A stretch of DNA of 64,000 nt from Branchiostoma floridae (taxonomy: Eukaryota; Chordata; Leptocardii; Amphioxiformes; Branchiostomatidae). The stretch lies in NCBI RefSeq assembly GCF_000003815.2, contig NC_049987.1, positions 10,446,504 to 10,510,503 of the forward strand, read 5' to 3'. The notes below the pieces were generated by a model, which was given only the letters and a program-made list of their open reading frames with translations, searched no databases and was not told the origin of the DNA. Below are positions 12,001-27,000 of this stretch, piece by piece. The position numbers and the translations under genes were made by a program. Position 1 is the first letter of the stretch. Each line of letters starts with the position of its first letter.

Positions 12001-15000
12001 GTCATTCAACAATTTTCAGTCATGATGAAAATTTTCTGAATGGAAGGTGTGATTATTGTCATTTTCTGAAAAATAGAAGCAAGCTCTGTTTTTACCTGGA
12101 GTCAATTCACAATACCAGTCCACTTTGGGGGATAATGTACTGTTAAGAGGATGTTCCATTTTTGCGCAGGGGTGATTTGGAACAGTCCAATGTTGCGTGG
12201 GAAGGGGTATGGCTGAAATATGCTGTATTTGCTCTTAAGCAAATGTCGGCCTTTCTAGTTGTATCTAGAGTAATACTAATAATTTCTTTTTGTGTGAACC
12301 ACTCTTTTGATTTTTTTTTAGGACCATAACTGGGAACCACTTAACCCTGAGTCCACGCCAGGACACAAGGACGAGCGTTACCACATCAACGTGTGTCGAC
12401 CGCTCGTTGTCACAGACAACATGGACTACAACTGTCCTGGTACAAACTTCATCACTGAACAGCACACAGTCTTACCAGGGATATTACAATCAAACCTGTA
12501 CACATCTACATAAAGACTGGCCAATTTTTGAGCTCCTATAGAATCCTTTTCCCATGATTGGTGTGATTTACACGTAGAATTCTGTCTCTAGTGACCACCT
12601 GTCAACTAGATTTTATTGACCCCAAGTGGTCTTGTTGGGCATTTTTGATTGTAGTCTGTATAATACAGTATATGAAATGAAAAAAAAAAACAATTATAAG
12701 GAAATATGTTTTTTATAATTTGCTTCTTTGTCTATGTTACAGCTTTGCAGCTGTGAAATGTGGAATCACTTATTGCTACTGCAGCAGTATAACTGAAACT
12801 TGCCTTTCCCGTTCTCAGGTGGTCCCCTGGGGTCATGTATGACTGGTCCCCAGGGGAATAAGAACCTGGGTGTTGTCCAGTCCAACCCCCAGGCTGCCGG
12901 GAACTCCCTGTCCATCAGGTACTACAACGGGGACATGTGCAGAGACAACGTACACTACAGCACTGTCATTGTGTTCGAGTGCTCTCTCACTCAGGTGGAT
13001 ACTTGTTTTGCATTTATAGCCAGTTATAGTCTGTAGTATTAGTCTCTTAAATGAAGTTTAAGTATGTGGTTCACATGATGAAGAGTTGACGTAAATAAAG
13101 ATAAAGTTATTCTTATGTATACATTCATTGGTTTTACAATAAAAAATGACATTAACCCCCAGTCAGGCTCACTTCTATCTTAGCGCAGTAGATTAAAAAC
13201 ATCATTTGCACTTTTGCTGACAGATAAAGTTCTTCTTGGCAACCTAACTACAATGTGCTTCCTGTGTCAACAATCATTTCACATTGAACTGTTGAAAGTA
13301 ACGTTAGGACTCTGAGCTAAAATTTGTATTGTACATGACTTCCTTTCATGGTCCAAAAATATGTATTACAGAAAGCACACTTATATTATTAAGCTTGTCT
13401 ATAACTTATTTTTGTTTTCTTTTTGAAACGCCATATTGTATATGACTTGTATGATTATTAGGCTTAAGTGTATCAATGAAAATAAAAGAATCCTTTGTTC
13501 TCCCTCCAGGGCACCCCAACATTTCAGACAACAACACAGGACGGCTGTGAGTACGCCTTTCTGTGGCGTACCCCGAGTGCCTGTCCAATCAGACGGGCCA
13601 TCGGCAACAACTGCCGCGTAAGGGACCCGCTCTACGGATTTGAATTTGACCTCTCCCCACTGTACAACTACACTCGTGATTACAGGTAATGAAGCTCTAG
13701 ATTTGGGCAAAGTCGGTATTGTAAGACTTAGTACATTTTAACTGGGTCGTTTACATGTATAGTACTGGCAAATGCTGGTATAAATGACATCATAACAATT
13801 TAAGAAAACATAATTTTATGCAAGGCATGCAAACTTGCTGTTGCCATGATAGCCTTAGATGCAAAACAATGTTGCAAACAACAGACTATTGTCAAATGTT
13901 TTAATTTTTTAAGATAATATACCCATCTCCAGTTCTGTCTAATGTATTTTTATTTATTTATTTATTCACATATATTTTGCGAGTATGAGGCGGAAAGCAC
14001 AAATTGCTTATATTAAGCCTTCTACTCAAGAAACATACGCATAAGACAAGAATAGTAAACGGCATTACATACATAAGTACAAAATGGATAACAGAAAAAT
14101 AAATTTAAACAAGACAAGTCGGTGCTGAATCAATTAGGAGAACCTGCCTGTACAATGGATATAGGTAATGACAAGATCAAAAATGTTACAGTTCTGTTGA
14201 TGTGAGAGAGATGTTGATCCTGATAACAGTAAAGTACATAAAGTAGTGTTGTTGAGGTGCTTTAGGTCTACTATAATATTTGAGACAGCCGATAACAAAG
14301 AACTTCTTTGGCTAGTATAGAGTGTGCAGTGTAGTAGATAATGTTCGGTTGTTTCACAATGATAGCCGCATTTACATGTAGGATAATCAATACAATGGTG
14401 TTGAAATAGATGGTAGTTTAACTGACTGAAGTTTAGACGGAGCCTTGTAAGATGAACTGCGGAACGACCTTGGCCATAAGAGAAATGGGAGTATTTTGTC
14501 GGCTTGTTGAATAGTGAGTCCAGCTCTTTTTTGAAAGTGTTGATCGAAAGGACGGCTTTAGCATTTGTAGGCAGTTCATTCCACAAGTGAACAGTTGAAG
14601 GTAGGAAGGATCTTTTATACTTTTCAGTTTTACAGGCAATGGAAGTAAGGTTTTGGTTTGCGCGAACGTTGTAAGGGACCGTATCACAGATACGTGGAGG
14701 GATAATATTATGTAAGTACAGTGGTGCGAGACCATTAATAATTTTCCAAAACTGAATCAACTGGTGCTTTTTCCTTCTGTCCGCTAGTGTGTCCCATGCA
14801 ACCTCGGCTAACAAGCTCTCATGTTTAGTGCCTCTCATGGCTCCGGTACAAACTCGTGCCGCGGCCATCTGGACAGACTCAAGAAGATCACAATCTTTGC
14901 CGAGAAGGCCACACCAAACAATGTCAGCATATTCAAGTAATGGACGAATCATAGTGACATACAGAGTTTCTAATGTTCCCCGAGGAACAAAATATGATAT

Positions 15001-18000
15001 CCTCTTCAGAAGATTGATTCGCTTCATTGCCTTGGTAATCAATGTAGACACGTGATATGACCAGGACAAGTCACGTTTCAAGTTTAAGCCCAAATGCTTG
15101 TGAGAGTCAACTTCCTTAAGCACAACTCCTTTAAACACTAATGGTGGGTGATAGACTTTGACCCTTTTCATGGAGAATGTCATCAGTTCAGTTTTAAGGG
15201 GATTAAAAGTTACCAGCCACTGGTCCGACCATTCACCCACCATTCTAAGATCATGGTTCAATCTATTAAAATGCTGAGACGAGCGGATCCAAAACTACTT
15301 CCACAAGAGACGTGTCATCAGCAAAAAGATTGGCATCAGTTTGCAAGTTGTCCACTAAATCGTTAATAAAAACTAGGAAAAGGAGTGGGCCCAAAAGCGA
15401 CCCCTGTGGGACACCTGCGTCAATCGGTAGCCAGTCGGAGCATGCCCCATTAATGACAACTCTCTGCTTCCGATTTGTGAGATAAGATTGTATCCATTGA
15501 AGAAGTGAACCAGATATCCCTAGTTGGCTTAATTTGAAAAGGAGACCATCGTGCCATACCTTATCAAAAGCTTTTGATATGTCCAAGAAAACGGTGCGTA
15601 CTTCAAAACCTTGGTCTACTGCTTTGTGCAGCTTATGAACAAGGTGTGTCAATGAATTAACTGTTGAGTCTCCGGGGGTAAATCCAGAATTTCGATCGGT
15701 TAGCAGGTTGTTGCCATGTAAGTACGCAGATAATGGGGCATAAACTATCCGTTCAAACACTTTGGACACACAGCACAGGAGTGAAATAGGCCTATAGTTT
15801 TCTTTGGCCTGCTTATCACCTTTTTTATACACAGGGACAACATTTGAAAATTTCCAAATTGACGGAAAACAGCCGTATTCTAATGAAACATTAAACAAAT
15901 GCGACAGTGGTTGTGCTATTGAAGGTGCTATACACTTCAGAAGCCTATTACTTAGTCCATCAGGCCCTGTGGCCTTGTTTATATTGAGGTTTGACAGTAC
16001 ACTGTAGACATTTGCGGGGCAACAATTAATTGAATTGAGAGCTAGTTCTGTTCTGGGTACAAAGTTTGGGAAAGAGGCGCCATCGGTATTCAGGTACGTT
16101 TGAGATGCAAAGTAGTTGTTAAGAATATCGGCCTTGGCCTTGTCGTCTGTCATAACATTTCCATTCTCAAGTAAAGAGGGCAGAACCCGGTCCGCCTTGC
16201 CAAGAAAGATTTCCTTGGAAATTGACCACCATTTCTTGGGGTTAGAAGTTGGATTGGCAAGGTCAAGACAGAGGCTATGCCGATGATTTCTCTTCGCTTT
16301 TCTAATTAAATCTATACAATTATTTCTAACTCGTTTAAATGCACAAAATAAACTAGAGTTATTTGTTTTTTTGTACCGTCCGTAGAGCCGCCTCTTTCTC
16401 CTGAGTAAGCGCCTGATCTCACATGTCATCCAGGGCTTATCTCTAGGGCGGATAGTGACTACTTTACTTGGAATAACCGTCTTTATGACATCTGTGAGAG
16501 TCGACATAAAAGCCTCAGCTGAGGCATTCACGTCTGGAATGTGATCCGATATCACGGAATTCCAGTCTACTTCAAGAATCTTAGAATTAAGTTCTTCATA
16601 ATCGACGTTCGTAAAGTCATACATTGTTCGTTTATAAGCGTTGACTTTAGACATTGTTCCATAAGTAACAGCATGGTCACAATTAGCAAGGGGAGGAAGA
16701 ATACCATGGTCCACAAACATACCTGGTGAGTCAGTAATAATCAGATCAAGCACAGATGCTGAGGTGTCGGTACTACGAGTAGGTTCCGTTATTAACTGAG
16801 AAAAATTATTGTCAGACACAAATCTGTTTATCATACCAGCTGCATTATCTGAATTACCATTGAAATCACCAAGTAAGACTATTGCATTTTGCTGAGAAGG
16901 CCCATTGTCCACAATGGTATCTACTGCCCGCTGCAGGTGGTCTATGAATGCCGTGCGCTCATCCACATTCTGGCCAGGTGGTCTATAACAGGTACAAATG
17001 TAAACAGTCCAGTTCTTTAGCTTCACCTCGCACCAGATTGTTTCAGAACCATCTGTTTCAAGGTCAGACCTTCTTTTACACGGTAGATTATTGGATGCGT
17101 AAAGCGCAACTCCACCCCCATGTCTGTTGCGGTCCCGTCGTAACGGGGATTGATATGACGACAGGCTAATATCTGAATCGGGAATAGTTTCATCACACCA
17201 AGTTTCTGTTAATGCTATCACGTCGAATCCGACATCTAGGGCAACAGATTCGAGTTCATGGAGTTTAACAAAATCATTAGCAGGTAGACTTCTCACGTTG
17301 GCGTGGCAGACGGAGAGAGACTTCATGTTATGTGGGGAGGGATTGGAGTACTAAAGGAACAATGCTCTCCCGCCTGGCACGCACGTGTGAGGAGGAATTC
17401 CTCGCTAATTGATAATGACAACACCAACTATGCTGTACAGAACAGCGACAAACATGTTTAACAAGGTGACACAAATTGTTACATAAGTACAAAACTAATA
17501 ACAAGATTATACTCATACTAGAGTGAGTTTACAAGTGACTGGCAACAGAATGCAGTCAAAGTTGGACATGGGCTCTCTCGTCCGCCTATGCCATAAGTAA
17601 AGGTTCCATTAGCTCAGCAGAGATACAGAACTTACAGTGAGTAACATTACAGTTCCATGTTGTCCAAGTCCGTGCGGTTGGCGACCCTCTTCTTGACACT
17701 GTCATGCAGACAGTAGATGCGTCCGTCCATGGACCAGCCGTTCCCCATCTTCTCTCTGGTTGCACGAAGCAGTTGAGCATTCTCCTTGGTAAGCTGCTCA
17801 GTGACAAAGAGCTTAGATCCTTTGAGTTTGGACTTAGCGGAGAAAAACTTGTGCCTGGCGGTGTACGAGACAAACTTGATCACAATGGGAGGTGGGCGTT
17901 GACCATCAGAACCTTTGCGTCTGGGTAGCGGGTGAGCCCGATCAATATCACCCTCCGACAAGTCGATGCCCAGGGTGTTCTTGGCGGTGTCGAGGATGAA

Positions 18001-21000
18001 CTGGACGGTGTCGGAGGTAGGTGAAACAGCCCCATGCAAGAGGAGGCAGTTTCTTCTAGAATACTGCTCAAGATCATTTAATCTGGCAGAGGTCTCGCGA
18101 ACAGCTGCATCTGTGGTGTTGATTTGAGACTTCACCTGTGCAACACTTGATTTGATTTCCCTCTGCTCGTCAGCAACGCCAGCAAGTTGAGACTTCAGCT
18201 CCTGTATCTCAGACTTCAGGGGAAGTAGAAGCGTGGCTTCAATGGCATCCAGGAGTAACTTGTTATCAGCAGATAGCTTCTCCCGAAGCTCCACAGACTT
18301 AGCTTGGGTTTGAGACGACGCACGTGTGTTCCTCTGGGTGGACGCCATGACGGATAAACGTGGCCTCGGTGCCAGCCGCCAGAGACGAGCTCAAACAATG
18401 GAAAAAAACGCAGGAACCAACCTCGAAATCAACAGAAGTCCTGACTCAGAGGCTTGGGCAGTAGGTTGGCCTGTGATTTAGCTAAATTTCAGAGCTAGGC
18501 AGTTACGAATTCCAAAGAAAGATAGGCGGACGATAGAGCGACGAAAATTAACGACCGTCCATGTTTTCGTGACCTTTGACCTTACGTCTAATGTATCTAA
18601 CATTGGATCAGGCAAGACATTTTCAAACTTATCCAAAAGAATTAAATTGAATCAAAAGTTTAGAAGGGTGGTGTATGCATGGTTATTGAATCATGGACCC
18701 CTGTCTAATTCTGTACTATTCTGTTGCTTCTCTCCACATTGCAGAGTCAGAACACAGCAGTATGAGTACAGTCTGAACGTGTGTGGACCGCTCCATGAGG
18801 GAACGGGGGCATGTGATGCTAAGGTTCATAAAGACGTCAGTGCCTGTCAGAAGACTCTGTCTGGAGTTGAGCCGGAAGTGAACCACGTTACAGGTCAGAG
18901 GGCATTTAGAATCATCTTTGTTCTGTTTTGCAAAGAGACAAAATGACATTTTAATAAGTTATTAACCCAATCTTCTGCTGGGTGCAAGGGAAAAAATATA
19001 TTATAACCGTGTGCATCCAACAGCTTGAATTTCAAGTTGAAGGTTTTTATATTTTGATTACAAAACACCTCTCATATTTCTGAGGTTTATCTGGAAGAAA
19101 ACCACTTAAGTGAGTGTCTGCGCTGATAGTAAGGTATGACTTGTGTAAGCTGAAGAATCAGAATGAAATTTTTGTGGCACATGATATAGAGAATGTTTAA
19201 TTTACAAATTTCTGTTGTTGAACATGGGTCCACAATGAGAAGTATCCTTCTTTTAAAGAATCATTTGTACTTATCAGGCACATTCAACAAGACGGTTGTG
19301 TATGAGGATGGGCAGATCCTGTTGAACTACACTGGAGGAGAGAAGTGCCACACCGTGTACACCCGCTCTACAGCCATCAACTTCTACTGCGACCACTGCG
19401 CTGATGGGAAGTGCAAGGACGGACCCAAGCCTGGACCTGTAAGTACTTTTTGTACATGTTTGGAGTCATGAGTGTGTTCAATGCAAAGATCACATCAGAT
19501 TTGTGATTGTAGTATACAGCATTTTATTGGAGCAACTGCCACATTAAAAGATTATTACCATTTGGTAGAAATAAGGCCATACTTGTGATTTTTATGGATG
19601 ACAATTCAGCAAAAAGAGCCTTTTCCCCTCTGGAGGAGTCAACATGACAAGAAATCATATCACGTGGAAGCCTTGATTGTGCTTGTAGAAGACTAGTGAC
19701 ACTAGTGAAGAACATGTAGTCATAGTAAGAAGTGAAACTAGTTTGATATTTAAAGTGTCACAAATGTGGTTGCCAGTAGTGTTGTTAACTTGTTAAATTA
19801 TACCAGTCTAGTGTCACTTTGTGCACCTCTTCAATACAGAAATCAGAGAAAAGACTGTGATACCATGTTTTGATGCCATTGGTTTGACACTGTTACAATG
19901 TTCAACTTTATGATGTCTATTTTTAAGATGAAGGTATGATCTTTATTTATGCCCATCTTGCTCTTTTTTGCCGTCTCTTGTTAAATTTGGAGTCTGCAGA
20001 GGATGTCATCCATAAGATTTAAAAAAATGTCTTTATTAAATGTGTCTTGAAATATAAACTTAAAGGTAATTATTCATCTTGTGTCTTAACTATCCAGTTC
20101 CACATGGTATGCAATTCACCTATCTAAAACTTTACACCTTGGATATTAATTTAAATTTACAGGAAGTAAAAAATGCATACTACTTCAAATTATACGATAA
20201 AGTGCCCACTAGAACCGTGCATCGAAAAGCAGTATTTTACTTAATTCTCCATTGGCAAGTACTCACCCCCTTCTGGAGTTACATGTAAGTACTAATCTTT
20301 AAGAACACCTCAGCTTTCCAAGATGATGATAACCATTTGCTAAATGCCCGGCAGTGTTCCCAAGCCTGAGCTGAGTGACAGGCAGGTCAGACTTGTGGGT
20401 CAGGAATCCCTCGTCGCTACGCCAGTTATAGTCGTCATTATCGCAGTTACACCTGGGTTGTCCATTGTCACAGGTGCCTGGTAACATAATATTTGGAAAT
20501 AACACAATTGGTTCCAAAATTAACACCATTTTAAATTACCGCTACATGTAATTGCCAGATATTTAGAGATTAGGACTGATACAGACAAGTCATGTACAGG
20601 TCAGGTTCAGGTCCAGGGGGTTTATGTCTAGGTCAGGACCTGAACCTGGACCTGATTGTCTGTGCACATGAAAAGGGGCGATACTCAAAACAACTTGGTC
20701 CATTTTGCTACAAATTTACAAACTTTAAGGAAGCTGTTTGGTGGAGTACATGTACCTAACTTCCTTGGCATCTTAAAATCCTATCTTGAGGTTCATGCAA
20801 ACTGTAATTGCCTCAGTCTGTACATTTGAGATTTGATTATAAATCTGGTAGACATGACTTTTAATGAATCATGTATCAGTAGATAGGGATTCTTTTTAAA
20901 AGAAGTCATCCAGCAAATACCAGCGCTCTTATAGTTGTATACATTGTACAAGGCACTAAAATAATGAGATGTCATCACACAGACAGATAAAAAATTTTAT

Positions 21001-24000
21001 GTCCTTAATGCCAGCGCTTGCAGTTAATTAAACCGTAAGGGTCAACAGGTTTTTGCTGCAGGTTCGGTTAGTTAACGGGAAACACAACATTTTTTTCTTA
21101 GGCCTTACCTTCTTCACCACATGCACAATTGCCACTGCCAGGGGTAGCCCCTCCCCAGTAGTCTGCCATCCTGCCATCCCAGGTCACCCACCAGGCAACA
21201 TCAGTATCACCAGTATTTATCATGGTGTGGAAACACTCATACTGCATTGGGTGGAGACAAACATCATTGACAATTCACAATGCAAATTCAGACAAGTAAC
21301 TGGGTTTTATCGATGGTCAGATGTTTCAGATAGCATTTGCTAGCACCTTTAACTACTAGTAGTATTGACAAATGTCAGCGGTGATCTGAAACGTTTTAAC
21401 ACTTGCAATTCTTATCCGTTGTATTTGCTTTTGAGTAATTTTGTATTGTGCATCTTATTGCCAGGTTGTGTGATGAAAACATAGCAAAACATACTAGTAA
21501 GTCATTCAATCAAAAGTATGTGCAACTAATGTATTAGATATATGTAATCTACGTCTCTCTCTCAGGGATACATGATAGTTACTTTGAATTTAGAATCATT
21601 ACTTGACTCCGTTGGTGTAAAGTTAGAAAGCATCAAATAAGAAAAAAAAATTAATATTCAATTTTTGAGCCGTCATCTTTCTGTACCTTGATAAACTGCT
21701 TGCATGTCTGTGAGACGTAAATCAGGGCTCTGATCTGGTCCACTGATGCGCTGTAGGTCACATCCCGCATGTAGGTACCAGCACCAGCATACCCATTTCT
21801 GACGTGGGTGCGGGCCTCACTGTCGTGGCTTATCACAGTCACACCTGATCAGGCAGGGACAAAGTGGGGCGGGGGCAAAAACGGAAGTCAGGTGTTTCTG
21901 AGTCATATCTTTGTCAACTGAGATTCTGACTCTTGAAGTGCCTGTTTGTTTGTTTGCTTACCAGTGTCAAGGGTCATGCCTGGGCCATACGTAATAGATC
22001 TACTAGGTAATATTGCATAGTCTGATATGCAAAATCCAGGCTGTGTCATATTTCCATTATATAATGTGGATGGGATTGGCATTCAAGCTAAGTCTAAGTC
22101 TATTTTGTAAGTTAAACTGTAACGGCAATGTTCCCACTAATTCACCATCTTAAATATAATATATTAGTTAAAAGCAAGACTGCTAGTTCGTTACCTTTGC
22201 CAGGCTCCAAGTCCACGTCACAGTAGACAGAGAAGGGTTCCACCCCGGTCTCAGGTCCGTCAGGGTCGATAAGGTACTCCCCCGAGGCCATCCCTGGATG
22301 GTACAGGCTGGAGCAGGTTCTGGGAATGTCACCTACATGAATCAGAAAGAAGTTTAAAAAAAAGATCAGTGGCATGCATGGAATTGTATGTAATGCGCAA
22401 TGCCCTTGCCATAGTCGGATATGAAGATGCCTATACATACAATCATGTGCATGTGCTCATCATGTGTACACAGTTTGCACACGCATACACATACACATAC
22501 ACATCACACAAATGAACAGGTAAACATGTGCATACACATATGCAGTGTACAAGTTGATGTTATACGCACAGTCTACACTCTCTAACAATGCTAGACATTG
22601 TTATACTCCAAGGAGTCATAAAGGACTGTCAATATTTACTTTCGATCAATTGCAAGTGAGAGTCATTCCATGGTACAAACTATTTTTGTCACCTGGAAAT
22701 GTGGTGAAATTCTGGAAGTCACAGTACACATCAGATACGTTTGAGGACACCACGTAGGAACCCGACTGTCGACACCCCAGCTTCCACAGGTGATAGCAGG
22801 AAGGCACACCTGTATAGATAAAACAATTCTCTATTTTCTGGTTGCTATTGCACAACTGAAACCAGTTAACTGTTAATAGTGTTCTGTGCTTTGCACTAAA
22901 TTTAGAGACGAGTTAACAACAATTAAAGAACAGTAATTGGCTTGAGTTAAAAATACTGCTCATTTGTTTTTTTCATTAGTGAGCACTAAGTGTTTCAATA
23001 AACTTAAGGTAAAAAAAGTGAAATTTTGAAAATCAAATGTTACTGACCTGGAAGCCTGTGTCCTTCAGCGCACTTGTCAACCAAAATCTTTGTCTCCAGT
23101 ACTTGTACTTTTGTCTGCAGAAGTTGCACCTCAGCCTCCTGTTGTTGCACCTTCCTCTCTTGTTGTTGCACCTTTGTCTCCAGTTGTCGCACCTTGTCTT
23201 CTTGTTGTTGTGCTTTGGTCTCCAGTTCTTGCACCTTGTCTTGTTGTTGTTGCATCTTTGTCTCCTGTTGTTGTGCCTTGGTTGCCAGTTGTTGAACTAT
23301 CTCTCTCAGTTCACTCACTTCTTGTTCTGAGCCAGCGCTACAGTCCTGGACGCTGGAAGGCGGCAGCACAAACGTGTAGGCCCGCTGCCCTCCCGTGCTG
23401 TAACGGCACTGTGCACTCACCTCTTGAGTGGACTGTGCACTGCCGACATGTGCTCCAGCAAGCAATACCACAAGAGACACTAAGTGATTCATAATAATCA
23501 ACCCCTTAATGTTGCAAGTAGAGTTGATGGAACACCACAAAGGTGTTTTGAAGCAAGCACAGTCAGTAGAGATGATGAGCCAAGTTGAAGGAGACGTTTC
23601 TGTCAATATCTTTTTTGTATCATTTACTTCCTCTTGCGTAGTGCCTTAAGGGTCAATCTGGTCACATGATGTAACTTAACTGAATATGCTATTGAAGCAA
23701 AGTGGTTGTGTTGAACAGGTATTAAATGCCCTTAGGCATATCTGATGACAATACAGACTGACTTGACTCATTGTTAAAATTGAAAGAGCAAGGGGAATCA
23801 CAATGACATCATTTTTTGGTCATGTGACCATCAAGGAAATGACCTTTGTAAAATATCTGCATGCTCAAATTAGTTCCACACTGAATTGTAACCCTACATA
23901 ATTTTTTTTCAGTCACAGTGATGACTTGGCTTGAACACATTGAAAAGCAATTAATATTATCATGACATTCATGAGTTTTTATCACACTTTCTTTTTCATA

Positions 24001-27000
24001 TAGATATTGTGTTGTTACCCAAGCCTCCAAAAACTTTGATTACAATTCAATTTGCATGCATGCAGTGACAGGATTGTTTACATTCTCTGTTCATAAATAA
24101 AAAGAAAAACATAATTGAACTAGTTCAACTGTAAAAAGAAAACAATTTGGTACCTGACATAGACATGAAAAAAATCCTTTAGGAGCCCCCGAGGTACTTT
24201 TTTACATTCTTTTGACATCTTGACAAATTTATCCAAGAGCCTTAATGAGTATAATTTGTTAGTGTCAAAAAGTCTGGCATGGCTTGACATCTGTACTTTT
24301 TATTTCCAGGTCTACGTTAATGAGACCTCTGACTGCACCTATGTGTTTGAGTGGGCGACATCGTACGCATGCCCTCCCTTCAAGATCGTGGAGTGTGTGT
24401 ACCACGACGACAAAGGGAACCAGTTTGATCTGACTCCACTGTCTCTGTCCCACGGGAACTGGGAGATCATCCCGACATCACGCAGCTCAAACAATGAGAT
24501 ATTCTACATCAATGTGTGCAGATCAGTGGTGCATTCGAAAGGTGAGCTGTCCCACAATATGTAGTCTGGGAAAAATCCTCCAGGTTATCATCTGTTGTTT
24601 TCTGCCAGGCCAGTGTAGATTTGCTTGCATGAAGATGTTTAGGCTTGGTGGCAGCTCATATGCTGTTGTTCATGCTTTAACCTCCTTGGTCTATGGTCAT
24701 TTGTGTGATCTTCTTGGGCCATTACTCGTCTTCCATTCTCTGGAGGTGGCCATTTACCATGATCGTAATCTGTTGAAAAAAGTGAAAATTAAAATTGATC
24801 TCAAACTAGTCTAGCTCAATGAATTTTTTAAGGGTTCTAAGTAAAAGTAGGGTTCCTTCCCTTACACTACAGCAGCTGCAGCTTTGATGAAACTGTGCAA
24901 CGTTTGCTGGCCTCTAGTACAAAAACCACAAGTTGGTATAGAATATGGGGGAATTATATTTGTTACCTGACAAAGGTGTGTGCTCTCCAAGTACCAAAGA
25001 ATTCACATTGTTCTTCCCATATCATTTTAGGTGTCCAGTGTCCCTACAACGCAGGTGCCTGTATGAAGTTACCGGAGTCCGGTGACGCGAGTACAAAGTT
25101 CCTGAACCTGGGAGAGGTGCAGGGTGGGCCGTGGTACGAGGATGGGAACCTGGTGCTGAACTACACCCTGGGGGCTAACTGTACCGCGGACGGGTCCAGG
25201 AAAAAAATGACTGTCATCAAATTTGTCTGTGATACAGATTCTGTGGTGAGTTTGAAGGATTAAATATCAAATGTAGTACTAAAATGGGGACTAAAAAAGT
25301 TGAATATAATATACATATTCAGATGAAAACTACTAAGCCCTAAATTTTCTTCATTTTTGTATCACAGTAAGGTCAGTGATGAGCAAAATAACTGTGGTCA
25401 GAAAGAATATGAGACAAGATATTTTCAAGATTAAAATAATGCCATTGAAAGACCTGGGTCCTATAAAGGTTGTCCATTGACAAAGAATTGCTATATATGA
25501 TAACAATACATTAACCATTTGTGTTTTCCATAGGGAAATGGTCCCCAGTTTCTGGGCTCTACTGACGGCTGCATCTACACCTTCATCTGGTTCACTGATG
25601 TGGCCTGTCCACTCAAGGCTGACCAGTCCAGCGAAGGACACTGCAAGGCCAAGAACCCCCTCACAGGTAAACAGGAACTGTTACTGTAACAGTACTGTTG
25701 TTCTACATGACTGTCATTTCAGTTTCTCCCTTTAATGTTGTGTAATCCCAAAAAAGGGCTAACCCGCAAAACAGACAAATAATCTAATCAACCTTCTGAC
25801 ATTGATGTAAAAGTAAGGAAAAGGTATGTTTCATTGCCAAAGGTGAATACTTGTCAATTCCCAAAGATCATACATCTCGGGAGTGTTTGGAAACTTTGTT
25901 TGTCGTGATTTTGTCATGATGCTTCTCAAGAGTATCCCCAATTATGATGAGAACTTGTTATGAATTTTTATGGTGACTTTCAAAGATTTATCTTGACTCT
26001 AAAGTTGACTTAGACTTTCATAGATGGAGCAATGTTGTAAGTTAATGTTACATGATTGTGCATACTGTTACCTTTTGAACACAAAGCAAGACAAGCCATA
26101 TTGTGGAACTTGCTAAAATTAACAAGATTCTGTAACAGTGACTTTATAGACAATGTAGCATAATACCATACATCTGTATTCATATTATGTAAAATGTATC
26201 GTGCACGATTGTTAAATTTTGTTGAATATTTGCACCTTTTCCTGCTAGGCTATGAGTTTGATTTGAGTGAACTGAACAAGAAAGACTCGTACTACCAAGT
26301 ACTGGACCAGACAAAGGAGCATGCCTACCAGATCAATGTCTGTGGAGCTGTGAAGGGGTCCAAGTGCAAGGGGGATGACATAGGTGAATACTGTTACTTA
26401 CATTTAAAATCACTTCTACTAGTTATCTGTCCACTATTTCTTTTGCCACTGACTTACATTTCTTCATGTTCTTGCAGCAAATTGAAATGATTTCAATCCT
26501 CCAAACATGACTGCAATATATTCCTATTTTCTATAAATTACAGTTTACTCAATTTTAATGTCATTTTTTTAAAATTACGCAATAGTTGTGTCATACATTT
26601 TTATATAGTATGAAGGGCTGTGAAGTGACAACATATTGTTACATCCTGATAGTGTATTGTATTGATTGTGCTTGTAAACTATTGATTTGAGTGATCATAT
26701 CATTGGCATTTTCCAGCTTTTATATGTACTACACATACTCTACACCCTGCTTTACATATGAACTCAGTGCATAGTGCATATTGTTCTTGATTCTGAAATG
26801 TAGCAAAACAGTACAGTTTACTATGATCATGTTATATAATTCCTGTAACAATACTAACATTAGCATGTTTATGATTGATGTAACTGTGAGAGTATACATT
26901 CTTGTTGGATTCTTTGGTCAAAATGGAGTTTATTTTTCCATCAGGTGTGTGTCAGGCAGAGCTAATCCATGGCCAACGCACCTTCAATGGCGGCAAGTCC

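Larger units (their letters stand above)
13948..18585 (-). mobile_element. Full-length CR1/L2-type non-LTR retrotransposon
   Basis: 4.64 kb in the IGF2R intron between exons 9 and 10, minus orientation. It has a 5' region, ORF1 (17,647-18,348), ORF2 with endonuclease and reverse transcriptase (14,134-17,326, one frameshift), and a tail that reads as TTTA repeats on the + strand. The 11-bp sequence GTCTAATGTAT flanks it at 13937-13947 and 18586-18596, a target-site duplication from target-primed reverse transcription. Full length plus a single frame break points to a young insertion. The clade is inferred from motifs, not from a tree. Confidence 0.9.

Noticed and set aside
23037-23494. Leu/Cys/Pro-rich open frames on the + strand
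   Set aside because: Shadows of the Gln-rich coiled-coil exon on the minus strand, which has a signal peptide and in-phase downstream exons.
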